The position numbers and the translations under genes were made by a program. Below, one piece after another: positions 31,556 to 38,746 of a DNA stretch of 38,746 nt (position 1 is its first letter; every line of letters begins with the position of its first letter). Origin of the DNA: Tangfeifania diversioriginum (GTDB lineage Bacteria; Bacteroidota; Bacteroidia; Bacteroidales; Prolixibacteraceae). The stretch covers positions 1 through 38,746 of the forward strand of contig CAMCBW010000050.1 in NCBI GenBank assembly GCA_945873105.1. Reading direction: 5' to 3'. The notes under the pieces are model-generated. The model was not told the DNA's origin. It did no database searches and was given only the letters and a program-made list of their open reading frames with translations.

Positions 31556-33667
31556 TTATTTTTTCACCAAACCCTCCCGCTCCAGCAGCGGTTCAATGGA
31601 GGGTTCCTGTCCACGGAAAGCCTTGTACAAAACCATCGGGTGTGCGGTGCCTCCCTTTTCGAGGATATTTTTGCGGAAAGATTCAGCTGTTGTTCGGTCA
31701 AATATTCCATTCTTTTTAAACAGTGAAAATGCATCGGCATCCAGCACCTCCGCCCATTTGTAGCCATAATATCCTGCCGCGTAGCCCCCGGCAAAAATAT
31801 GTGAGAAAGCGGTACTAAGGCACAATCCGTCGAGTGGGGGGAAGAGATCTGTAGCCGCCATTGCCTTCTTCTCAAAATCCACCACACTGCCCGTCATCGG
31901 TTCGTTGATGGAGTGCCAGGCCATGTCATTCATGCCAAAACTGAGCTGGCGTTCACTCATGGTGGCAGCCTGGAAATTCTTGGATTTGATCAACTTTTGA
32001 ACCAATTCAGATGGAATCTTCTCCCCTGTTTGGTAATGGGTGGCAAAAATATCCAGGAACTCTTTCCGAATCGCCCAGTTCTCCATGATCTGGGAAGGCA
32101 ACTCTACAAAATCGCGGTAGACGGAGGTTCCCGACATGGCTTCGTAAACGGTATTGGCAAACATGCCGTGCAGGCCATGTCCAAACTCATGCAGGAAAGT
32201 ACTCACCTCATAAAATGTTAACAGGGACGGTTTGGTGGCAGTGGGTTTGGTGAAGTTGGTCACGATGGAGACCTGCGGACGAACATTGACACCACTGAGG
32301 TTACTTTGCGAACGGAATTCCGTCATCCAGGCACCCCCTCTTTTTCCCTCCCTTGGGAAGAAATCGAGGTAAAGCACAGAGAGGAAGGAACCATCCTTGT
32401 CAAAAACTTCATAGGACTTCACATCAGGATGGTACACCTGGATCTCTTTGTTCTCCTTGTAGGTTATCCCATAGAGCCGGTTGGTCAGTTCAAACACCCC
32501 GGCAATCACATTCTCCAGCTTGAAATAGGGTTTTACCTCCTGCTCATCAAAACCGTAGCGCTCATTTTTGAGCTTCTCAGACCAGTAGCTCCAATCCCAC
32601 CGCTCCAGTTGCTCTTTGAATCCTTTGGATTTCGCATACTCCTGCACATCGGCCAGATCTTTCAGCGCAGAGGGTCTGGAGGCTTCGTGCAACTGCTGCA
32701 GGAAAGCATTCACCTTCGCCGGACTCTCGGCCATCCGCTCTTCCAGCACAAAAGCCCCATGGTTGGAATATCCCAGCAATTTGGCCCTTTCCAGTCTAAG
32801 GTTGACAATTTTGCGGATGGTCTCTTCGTTGTTGTTGCTGTTGTCGTGGTAGGCACGGGAATTGTAGGCCTTGTAAAGCTCCTGGCGCAACTTCCGGTTG
32901 TCGGCAAATTTCATGAAGGCAATGTAACCGGGTCCCTGGAGGTTGATCATCCACCCCTCCTTCTTCTTGGATTTGGCCAATTGGGCAGCTGCTTCAACTT
33001 CGCTTTCAGGCAAACCAGCCAGATCCTTCTTGTCGGTAATGACCAATTGGTAAGCATTGGTTTCGGCCAGTACATTTTCGCCAAAGGTGAGCGAGAGTTT
33101 GGACAGCTCCGTATTGATCTGGCCAAAACGTTCCTTGGCTATACCCTCCAGGTTGGCCCCGCTCCTAACGAATCCTTTGTAGCTATCTTCCAGTAATTTA
33201 AGATCTTCTGCATTCAGTTTCAATGCATCCTTCTGGTTGTAAACGGCCTTGACCCGTTGAAACAGCTGCTCATTCAGTGAGACATAATTCTGAAAGGCCG
33301 ACAATTTTGGGGAAATATCCCTTGCAATTGATTGGATGGTATCGTCAGTTTCAGAGCTGTTCAGGTTGAACAGGATGGTGGTAGCCCTGGATAACTTCTT
33401 GCCACCAATTTCCAGTGCACGGATGGTATTTTCAAAGGTAGGTTTTTCCGGATTCTTGATCACCGCATCCACCTCTGCCCTGGCCTCTACCAGCAACTGG
33501 TCGATGGCCGGCACAAAATGTTTGTGTTTGATCTCTTTGAATGGAGGAGTCTGATGAACCGTTTTCCATTCTGTCAACAGCGGATTGACCGCCTTGTTCT
33601 CGTTCTTCATATGGATTGATGTTATACCGGTCAGGATGAATGCCCCGACAATTAATGATCTTTTCAT
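31556..33667 (-). CDS. M3 family peptidyl-dipeptidase (Dcp-like)
   Basis: A 703-residue zinc metallopeptidase. A hydrophobic N-terminus (LIVGAFILTGITSIHM) suggests export or membrane anchoring. The catalytic motif HEFGHGLHG lies near residue 490, followed by the third ligand region (ELPSQIMENW). Length and the GGYAAGYYGYKWAEVLDADAF C-terminal block match Dcp/oligopeptidase A relatives. It releases dipeptides from peptide C-termini in the known family. A -7 box lies 32 nt upstream. Full length. Confidence 0.94.
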   Translation of the reverse strand: MKRSLIVGAFILTGITSIHMKNENKAVNPLLTEWKTVHQTPPFKEIKHKHFVPAIDQLLVEARAEVDAVIKNPEKPTFENTIRALEIGGKKLSRATTILFNLNSSETDDTIQSIARDISPKLSAFQNYVSLNEQLFQRVKAVYNQKDALKLNAEDLKLLEDSYKGFVRSGANLEGIAKERFGQINTELSKLSLTFGENVLAETNAYQLVITDKKDLAGLPESEVEAAAQLAKSKKKEGWMINLQGPGYIAFMKFADNRKLRQELYKAYNSRAYHDNSNNNEETIRKIVNLRLERAKLLGYSNHGAFVLEERMAESPAKVNAFLQQLHEASRPSALKDLADVQEYAKSKGFKEQLERWDWSYWSEKLKNERYGFDEQEVKPYFKLENVIAGVFELTNRLYGITYKENKEIQVYHPDVKSYEVFDKDGSFLSVLYLDFFPREGKRGGAWMTEFRSQSNLSGVNVRPQVSIVTNFTKPTATKPSLLTFYEVSTFLHEFGHGLHGMFANTVYEAMSGTSVYRDFVELPSQIMENWAIRKEFLDIFATHYQTGEKIPSELVQKLIKSKNFQAATMSERQLSFGMNDMAWHSINEPMTGSVVDFEKKAMAATDLFPPLDGLCLSTAFSHIFAGGYAAGYYGYKWAEVLDADAFSLFKKNGIFDRTTAESFRKNILEKGGTAHPMVLYKAFRGQEPSIEPLLEREGLVKK

Positions 33668-33698
33668 TTAAGGTCTCTTTTATTATTCTTCAATTGTA

Positions 33699-33706
33699 CA
33701 AATGTA
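33699..33706 (-). promoter_or_regulatory. -7 box of the M3 peptidase gene
   Basis: TACATTTG on the minus strand matches TAnnTTTG exactly, 32 nt before the ATG. Confidence 0.5.
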
Positions 33707-33750
33707 AATTTTTTCCATTCATCAGACGGGCAAAAACCATTATCTCAAAT

Positions 33751-33841
33751 TCATCCCTTTTATCTCACCTTCATCTCCGTCCCTCCGTCTCTCCGTCATT
33801 TTCGTCATCTCCGTCTCTCCGTCATTTCAGTCCCTCCGTCA
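33751..33841 (-). repeat. Purine-rich GACGGAG repeat after the flavin reductase stop
   Basis: Read on the minus strand, ATGACGGAGAGACGGAG-like blocks repeat irregularly from directly after the TAA at 33842-33844. Different words from the heptamer arrays, but the same position and strand bias. Confidence 0.75.
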
Positions 33842-34429
33842 TTACCTCAGCCTTCGCTTCGTCTTCTCCTTCATCACGCTCCAACCAAACTTTCCGATCT
33901 TTTTCCCCATCTCATAATAATTTCCGTGGGAGTAGGCCATCAGGCCGGCAAGTTCGAGGCTCATGGCACCGCTGAGAGGATCGATGTATTGGTCATCGGC
34001 TACGATGTTGACTACATTGGCTATAAACATGTCGTGGGTACCAAGCTCCTTGACTTCAACCACCTTGCATTCGATGCTGATGGGTGATTCTGCCACGATG
34101 GGACAATTGACCACCGTAGCCGGAAGCGGGGTCAATCCGCATTCGCTGAACTTGTCGAAATCGCGTCCGGATTTTACCCCGCACCAGTCGGTTACCTCCG
34201 CCATCTGTTTGGTGGTAAGGTTGATGACAAATTCTCCGGTACGTTTGAGGATCGCGGAAGAGTGCCTTCCGGGGCGCACCGAGATGTAGCACATGGGCGG
34301 ATCTGTGCAGAGGGTTCCCAGCCAGGAGACGGTGATCAGGTTGTATTCTGCGGGTGTTGCCCCACAGCTGATCAGGGCTGCAGGCAGCGGGTAGATCATG
34401 TTGCCGGGTTTCCAGTTTACTTTAGCCAT
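33842..34429 (-). CDS. Flavin reductase-like protein (flavoredoxin family)
   Basis: A 195-residue FMN-binding split-barrel protein. The family blocks are YNLITVSWLGTLCTDPPMCYI, SVRPGRHSSAIL and GEFVINL in the first half, and HDMFIANVVNIVADDQYI in the second. Members reduce flavin with NAD(P)H or carry electrons as flavoredoxins; the partner is unknown. It is separated by 211 nt from the PfkB gene upstream, a spacer containing a long inverted repeat. Full length. Confidence 0.88.
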   Translation of the reverse strand: MAKVNWKPGNMIYPLPAALISCGATPAEYNLITVSWLGTLCTDPPMCYISVRPGRHSSAILKRTGEFVINLTTKQMAEVTDWCGVKSGRDFDKFSECGLTPLPATVVNCPIVAESPISIECKVVEVKELGTHDMFIANVVNIVADDQYIDPLSGAMSLELAGLMAYSHGNYYEMGKKIGKFGWSVMKEKTKRRLR

Positions 34430-34466
34430 AAAAAATGTTCATTTATATTGTGTTTCCAATGCTAAA

Positions 34467-34631
34467 ATTTTGGATTTTCAATTTTGGATTTTGGATTACG
34501 CAGTACCACAATTTTCGCATAATAGTGATTTCAATACCTAAAGAATCGCCGGAAAAACACTTGGAATATAAAATTGCTTCCTGCAATCAGTATCGCTGGA
34601 GTTCACCAATCCAAAATCGAAAATCCAAAAT
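34467..34631. repeat. 24-nt inverted repeat, 117-nt spacer
   Basis: 34467-34490 and 34608-34631 are reverse complements with one mismatch, made of GATTTTGGATTTTC-type words. They occupy both ends of the spacer between the PfkB gene and the flavin reductase gene, so the whole spacer could fold back on itself. Confidence 0.8.
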
Positions 34632-34640
34632 CGAAAACTA

Positions 34641-35621
34641 CTATAGTTCTTGTTCTATTTTCCTTATCTCTTTCCACTCTTCTGCCGTCAGTTTAGCCCC
34701 AGGTACCCGGATGACCCTGGAGGCCAGCAGGGCACCCAGTTTGCCGCTCTTCTCCAGGTTGTATCCTTTGGCAAGACCCGAAAGGAATCCGGCTGCAAAG
34801 AAATCGCCAGCACCGGTTGTATCTACGACAAGATCGCCAGCGGCAGCTATTTTACATTGGAAGGCACCCTGTTGAATGTAGGCTCCCTCCTTCCCTACCT
34901 TTACGATGGCCAGGTCACATCGTCCGGCCAGGTTTTCAACTGCCTCCAGCGGTTCCATGCCGGTAAAGGATTTAGCCTCCTCTTCGTTGGCGAATATGAT
35001 GTCCACGTAGGTGTCGACCAGTTCATTTAAAAGCCCAAGGTTGGCCTCCACCACATTGTAGCTGGCCAGATCCAGTGCAATGGTTAAACCTGCCTTTTTT
35101 GCCGCCTGGGCAGCTGCCATGATCAGGGCATGGTTGTAAACGAGGTACCCCTCCACAAAGAACAGATCGAAACCATTCAATCTTTCCGGGGTGATATCGT
35201 TGGGATACAGTTCAGAGGCAGCACCAAGGTAGGTGGCAAAGGTCCGTTCGCCTCCGGGTTCCACCAGTCCCACGGCTCTCCCGGTAGGTAGTTCCGAATG
35301 GATCAAAAGTGGCTGGATTCCCTGGGCGATCTGTTCATTTTCGAACAATTTCCCGAGATCATCCCGGCCAACTGTACCCAAGAAACCGCAGGGTACACCC
35401 AGGTTGGCAATGCCATTGATGGCATTGGCCACAGATCCGCCGGTTACCAGGAGTCTTTTTTCATCTTCAATCGCAAATTGAATGCGTTCCGACATGCTTC
35501 TGTCGACCAGTGTCATACTGCCCTTGGGCAACTGCAAGGATCTGATAATCTGATCGTCGTTTAGCATGGTGATGATGTCGACCAATGCATTTCCGATTCC
35601 CAGTATCTTCAAATAAGCCAT
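34641..35621 (-). CDS. PfkB-family carbohydrate/adenosine kinase
   Basis: A 326-residue ribokinase-fold kinase. NALVDI at the N-terminus, GGSVANAINGIANLG (substrate motif) and DTTGAGDFFAAGFLSGL with the catalytic Asp near residue 270 are all present. The overall pattern resembles Bacteroidetes adenosine kinases, though sugar kinases of the family are not excluded. A -7 box lies 29 nt upstream, back to back with the tRNA-Asn promoter. Full length and apparently intact. Confidence 0.9.
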   Translation of the reverse strand: MAYLKILGIGNALVDIITMLNDDQIIRSLQLPKGSMTLVDRSMSERIQFAIEDEKRLLVTGGSVANAINGIANLGVPCGFLGTVGRDDLGKLFENEQIAQGIQPLLIHSELPTGRAVGLVEPGGERTFATYLGAASELYPNDITPERLNGFDLFFVEGYLVYNHALIMAAAQAAKKAGLTIALDLASYNVVEANLGLLNELVDTYVDIIFANEEEAKSFTGMEPLEAVENLAGRCDLAIVKVGKEGAYIQQGAFQCKIAAAGDLVVDTTGAGDFFAAGFLSGLAKGYNLEKSGKLGALLASRVIRVPGAKLTAEEWKEIRKIEQEL

Positions 35622-35649
35622 AACATTTATTTATTTACATGAATTTGTG

Positions 35650-35657
35650 CAAATATA
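35650..35657 (-). promoter_or_regulatory. -7 box of the PfkB kinase gene
   Basis: TATATTTG on the minus strand, an exact match, 29 nt before the ATG. Confidence 0.5.
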
Positions 35658-35680
35658 TTTCCATTTTATGAAAAAGGTGT

Positions 35681-35688
35681 TATTTTTG
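35681..35688 (+). promoter_or_regulatory. -7 box of tRNA-Asn
   Basis: TATTTTTG, an exact match, 35 nt before the tRNA. It is divergent from the kinase promoter; the -33 region is not clear. Confidence 0.5.
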
Positions 35689-35722
35689 CAACGCTTTAGA
35701 AAATTAACTGAAGCAAATAAAC

Positions 35723-35796
35723 TCCTTAGTAGCTCAGTTGGTTAGAGCGGCGGACTGTTAATCCGTAGGTCGTAGGTTCAAGTCCTACCTGAGGAG
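35723..35796 (+). tRNA. tRNA-Asn (anticodon GTT)
   Basis: Acceptor TCCTTAG pairs with CTGAGGA (one T-G), D stem GCTC/GAGC, anticodon stem GCGGA/TCCGT around CTGTTAA, T stem GTAGG/CCTAC. The discriminator is G, as expected for bacterial tRNA-Asn. CCA is not encoded, unlike in the tRNA-Gln here. Confidence 0.95.
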
Positions 35797-35813
35797 CAGC
35801 ATAATGAAGATAT

Positions 35814-35845
35814 AACCCTGTAAGATAGTTTCTTGCAGGGTTTTT
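35814..35845 (+). terminator. Intrinsic terminator after tRNA-Asn
   Basis: AACCCTGTAAGA pairs with TTCTTGCAGGGTT around a small loop (one T-G), followed by five T. It starts 17 nt after the tRNA. Confidence 0.75.
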
Positions 35846-36033
35846 CATTTTGGCAACTAAAGAATAACTAAATATAAATTAGCTGATAATTCTTCCTTTT
35901 CTTCTTGTTGTTTGGAATCAGTGGGCATTTTTACCAATCAGAAGTTTCATTTTTCAAGTTTGTGCAAAGGCTATTGGGACTGAGATTGTCCCACTTGCCC
36001 CATCTGCGAAGCCCTCCCTTCCCCTTGCCTTGA

Positions 36034-36144
36034 TTAGTCCTGAATGAATACCTGATCAGGGTTAATGGTAGTTACTTTGATTTGATTGAAGGGATAAGAT
36101 ATCTTCCTCTTTTCTTTCCTAATAAAAAGGGTTGAGGTTTTCAC
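36034..36144 (-). CDS. Small ORF coupled to the rep remnant (36 aa)
   Basis: A basic 36-residue frame starts at GTG 36144, one nucleotide after the stop of the rep remnant's second frame, and ends at 36036-36034. It reads VKTSTLFIRKEKRKISYPFN, then QIKVTTINPDQVFIQD. The tight spacing is the only argument that it is a gene, possibly a small accessory gene of the same element. No family is recognised. Confidence 0.3.
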   Translation of the reverse strand: MKTSTLFIRKEKRKISYPFNQIKVTTINPDQVFIQD

Positions 36145-36145
36145 T

Positions 36146-37032
36146 TCATCCTTCCACTTGTTTAACCTTTGCTTCCAGCAGTTCAGAAATATAATATTCA
36201 GATTTCCCCTGATTAGACATCTTGTTTAGATTTTCCCTTAATATCTTCAATCTTGCCTTCTTGTCATCATGAGAAAGAATACTGTCAGGTATAGCTTTCA
36301 ATTTAGCTTTAAGCAGATCTTCTGTATTGAAATGATACACCCCTTCCAGATTCTTCAGGATAAGCATTGGTAAAGTCCCTGCATAAGATCAGCCTTCCTG
36401 TCTGGCAGGACTAATTTCCCTGTTTTCATAATGTGTTTGTAAGTTGAAATTAAATCATTCTGAAGTTGAACCTGAAAGCTGGAAGAAAGCAATTCATTCA
36501 CATATACATTCCCCTTGAAATAGGCTTCTGGCTTCTTGCAATGGCTTTCAATCTTGATATAATACTTTGCCCTATCCCATCCGTAAAGCCTTGAAATCTC
36601 TTCCTGAATAGCCTTATCAAGCTTGTTCTTTATGTTCCTTGATACATCATAAATTTTGACCTTCAGGGCAGGACTAATAAACTCTTTGCCTGTAATGATA
36701 TTCCCTTGCTTATACTCCCTGCATTGATATCCCAAAAGCTTGATATGATTTCTTAAAAACTGCTCTTCAGAAAATGGGACTTCCTGAATTGTACCATATT
36801 CAAAGCATTCAACTAATCCAGAATAAACATTTGTCCCTAAACATCCTGAAAGGTAATCCAGCCCTTCATCCCAATCATGGCAGGATGAATAAAAGTTATG
36901 TCCATTTATCCAATAAGGAAGGCTTCCCTTAATCTTGACCTGATTCATGCTTTTATAATACCAGACTTCAAGCTTCCTGCATCCTTCAAAGAAGTATTTA
37001 TCAGCATCCTTATAGCTGGCTTCCTTCTCAAG
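36146..37032 (-). pseudogene. Truncated, frameshifted gene II/X-type replication initiator
   Basis: Two overlapping frames look like one broken gene. The first is open from 37032 with no start codon until an ATG at 36948. It contains KSMNQVKIKGSLPYWINGHN, then LKVKIYDVSRNIKNKLD and SHCKKPEAYFKGN, and stops at 36355. This resembles phage/plasmid replication proteins of the filamentous-phage gene II/X family. The second frame (36367-36146, LKAIPDSILSHDDKKARLKI) looks like its C-terminal tail shifted by one base. The N-terminal part, including the usual catalytic region, is missing beyond 37032. Its position beside tRNA-Asn fits an integrated element remnant. The family assignment is moderate. 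Confidence 0.55.
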
Positions 37033-37061
37033 TTAACCGGCTCCTCTGTTTATGCAACTGC

Positions 37062-38363
37062 TTAAAGGCGCACTGTATTCATTGCCAGTTGTGTATACAC
37101 TTCTTTTTCAAAACTATACACCTCAATACTGGTAAGCGAAGATGCCTCAGCACCCTGCGGTGTCACCAGTATGAAAGTAGCTGTCGGACTATCAGGATTG
37201 TGGTCAATCCAAGTACCTGAATTGGCATAAATGGATTTGAGCCCAGACGGGTTATAATACGGTTTAATCGTCGCCCTGTGATTGTGACCAAATATTACAA
37301 TTCTTTTGTCTGAATTTTTGTTCTTAAAATACTGTATCACTGCCTGGTCATCTGTTTCATCGGCACTATTTGCGAATGCGATGGCATGGTCAACAGGAAT
37401 GTTCACAGCGACATGGTTGTTGGTTTGTCTGGCATTCCAGGTATTTTGAATGTCATTGTACAGTTTAACCTTTATCTCACCTCCTGCCTTTGCCTGTGTG
37501 GGCAACAGGTCATTGATGGAATAGCTCCCCGAAAAACCATTCACATTTGTTACGATGACGTTCTCATCAAAATGATTGTTGACAGGAAGGTGCTCCATTG
37601 CCCATTTCCAGATCTGAGAGTAGATATAGAGCAGCTTTTGTTGCTGATCGCTTTGGGGATTAAGCGAAACCGGTGGTATCTCATCCAGGTTTTTTTTGCA
37701 ATTCTCCCTGACGTGAAGGGCGGCGATTCTTGTGAAGAAGTATCCAGGCGGCAAAATGGTTCCCGGGGCAATATCCTGGTTGGATAGCATGTCCGGTGCA
37801 CAGAAGAAGTTGTACCTGTGACCATGTTCGATTGCCAGTTGTGGCAGATATTGCGGTGAATAGGTCCCAAGTCCCAACTCCTTATCCCTTGCCTGACTGA
37901 TACCCGGAAACAAAAACCCAACATTTTCGGGAGTCAAAGTAATGTCATGGTTACCGGGAACATAAGTCAGCTTGATTTTCCCCTCTTTGATGATGTTGTT
38001 GAATGCTTCCAGAATGCCATGGTTGGAGGTGGCAAGCCGCTTCACAAAATCCCGCTGATCCTTCCCATTGTATGTGTTCACGTCGGCAGGTACAAACCAC
38101 TCATCCAGCAAATCTCCGCCTATCACCAGTTCCCTGACGTTAGTGGATGACCTGATGTTTTTAAGGAATTTCTCAAGCAGTGTGGCATTTTTATTGAGTT
38201 CAGCATAAGAGAGATCCGCCCCCATGTGCAGGTCACTGATCACCACCAGCTGGTTCCGCTTGTTGCTGCCGTTGTTAAAAGGGTCCATGCCTTTGGCCTG
38301 ATCGTTTTGAAATGTCGTTAATGACAAGGCCATCCATACTGTAAAGAATATGTTTCTGGTCAT
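37062..38363 (-). CDS. Exported metallophosphoesterase
   Basis: A 433-residue calcineurin-like phosphoesterase with a hydrophobic N-terminus that could be a signal peptide. All five metal-site blocks are visible: SDLHMGAD (Asp44, His46), GGDLLDEW (Asp84), PGNHD (Asn138-His139), EHGH and FGHNH near residue 360. A long insertion between the fourth and fifth blocks (residues about 195-320) has no recognised domain. Substrate unknown; UDP-diacylglucosamine hydrolase-like relatives exist but the length is greater. It sits between the rep remnant and the T9SS gene, all on the minus strand. Confidence 0.88.
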   Translation of the reverse strand: MTRNIFFTVWMALSLTTFQNDQAKGMDPFNNGSNKRNQLVVISDLHMGADLSYAELNKNATLLEKFLKNIRSSTNVRELVIGGDLLDEWFVPADVNTYNGKDQRDFVKRLATSNHGILEAFNNIIKEGKIKLTYVPGNHDITLTPENVGFLFPGISQARDKELGLGTYSPQYLPQLAIEHGHRYNFFCAPDMLSNQDIAPGTILPPGYFFTRIAALHVRENCKKNLDEIPPVSLNPQSDQQQKLLYIYSQIWKWAMEHLPVNNHFDENVIVTNVNGFSGSYSINDLLPTQAKAGGEIKVKLYNDIQNTWNARQTNNHVAVNIPVDHAIAFANSADETDDQAVIQYFKNKNSDKRIVIFGHNHRATIKPYYNPSGLKSIYANSGTWIDHNPDSPTATFILVTPQGAEASSLTSIEVYSFEKEVYTQLAMNTVRL

Positions 38364-38517
38364 TGTGCAATTATCAATTGTTGGTTAGAAATTCAGGACA
38401 ATCGCTAAACTACTATAATATTTTAAACCATTCTAGGGCAGGGTGCAATTAATACCAGGAAAAGGCAAATAATCGTGTTGCAGATTGGAATCTTTTGACA
38501 TCTGTTTTTTAGATTCT

Positions 38518-38746
38518 TTATTTGGTGATGATCACCTTGCAAACAGCTGTTTGGGCACCATTGCGAAGTCTGCAAATATAGAGGCCAGCAGGGTGGACGG
38601 ATACATCCCACGTCACTTCATACGTACCCGGATACATCATTTGACTGACAAGGGAAGAGACCAGGTTTCCGCGGGTATCATAAATGGAAAGATTCGTGAA
38701 TTGCAGCGGACCCTGGCCGTTCTCCACGCTGCCTGTTCGAGTCCTG
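38518..38746 (-). CDS. C-terminal end of a T9SS-exported protein
   Basis: The last 75 codons of a gene entering from the right edge. The sequence FTNLSIYDTRGNLVSSL, then GTYEVTWDVSVHPAGLYICR and a terminal KVIITK is a type A type IX secretion sorting domain (PF18962-like beta sandwich). It directs export across the outer membrane and anchoring to the surface. The passenger domain is outside the window. The 154-nt gap to the metallophosphoesterase start holds no clear promoter box. Confidence 0.82.
   Translation of the reverse strand, partial: RTRTGSVENGQGPLQFTNLSIYDTRGNLVSSLVSQMMYPGTYEVTWDVSVHPAGLYICRLRNGAQTAVCKVIITK

Noticed and set aside
32306-33196. 296-residue plus-strand reading frame
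   Set aside because: It lies wholly antisense to the M3 peptidase gene and has no recognisable domain.
37020-37061. Duplicate of the tRNA-Asn 3' end at the far side of the rep remnant
   Set aside because: Only GAGGAGC (7 nt, minus strand) matches, which is no better than chance.

Overview
The window looks like a chromosomal segment of a Bacteroidetes (Bacteroidales/Marinilabiliales-like) bacterium. The support is an LpxC-FabZ fusion in an HD-protein/lpxD/lpxC-fabZ/lpxA cluster, a type IX secretion C-terminal sorting domain at the right edge, a DUF2723 giant membrane protein, FISUMP and DUF6261 proteins, and repeated promoter -7 boxes of the Bacteroidetes form TAnnTTTG with little sign of Shine-Dalgarno sites. 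All coordinates were read by hand from the sequence; family names come from recognising motifs, not from a database search.

Layout. 1-3331: the start of a polysaccharide deacetylase and a 1049-residue DUF2723 protein. 3622-10700: an AT-richer accessory stretch. It begins with tRNA-Gln, whose 3' half and terminator are duplicated about 0.8 kb downstream around a PIN-toxin/antitoxin pair. It continues with a stand-alone DUF4365 nuclease-like gene, a double-FISUMP lipoprotein, a decayed HNH-like gene, a HigBA-type module, a 41-bp non-coding tandem array in front of a DUF6261 gene, and a ParE/RelE-type module. 10770-17397: housekeeping and membrane genes (BASS transporter, dGTPase, CysP-like permease, YgjP-like metalloprotease, YbhN-like flippase-family protein, and a YtxH/holin/coiled-coil trio). 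17693-22256: the lipid A operon with an HD phosphohydrolase. 22546-27379: rimP-nusA-infB. 27502-35621: a run of minus-strand genes (2-hydroxyacid dehydrogenase, SDR, pheS, CDF transporter, M3 peptidase, flavin reductase, PfkB/adenosine kinase). 35723-37032: tRNA-Asn followed by a frameshifted, 5'-truncated replication-protein remnant. 37062-38746: a metallophosphoesterase and the C-terminus of a T9SS-exported protein.

The core genes form coherent sets: lipid A synthesis, the transcription/translation factor operon, and envelope stress. The unusual material is largely non-coding. Four observations stand out: (i) five 41-bp units upstream of DUF6261, each with a semi-conserved 30-nt part and a 7-10-nt variable part; (ii) the duplicated tRNA-Gln tail bracketing a toxin-antitoxin cassette and giving it a terminator; (iii) purine-rich low-complexity arrays, mostly TAAAGGN heptamers, that start within a few bases of stop codons and always have the purine strand in the sense direction; (iv) several very long perfect palindromes. 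Both tRNA genes have mobile-element debris directly downstream.
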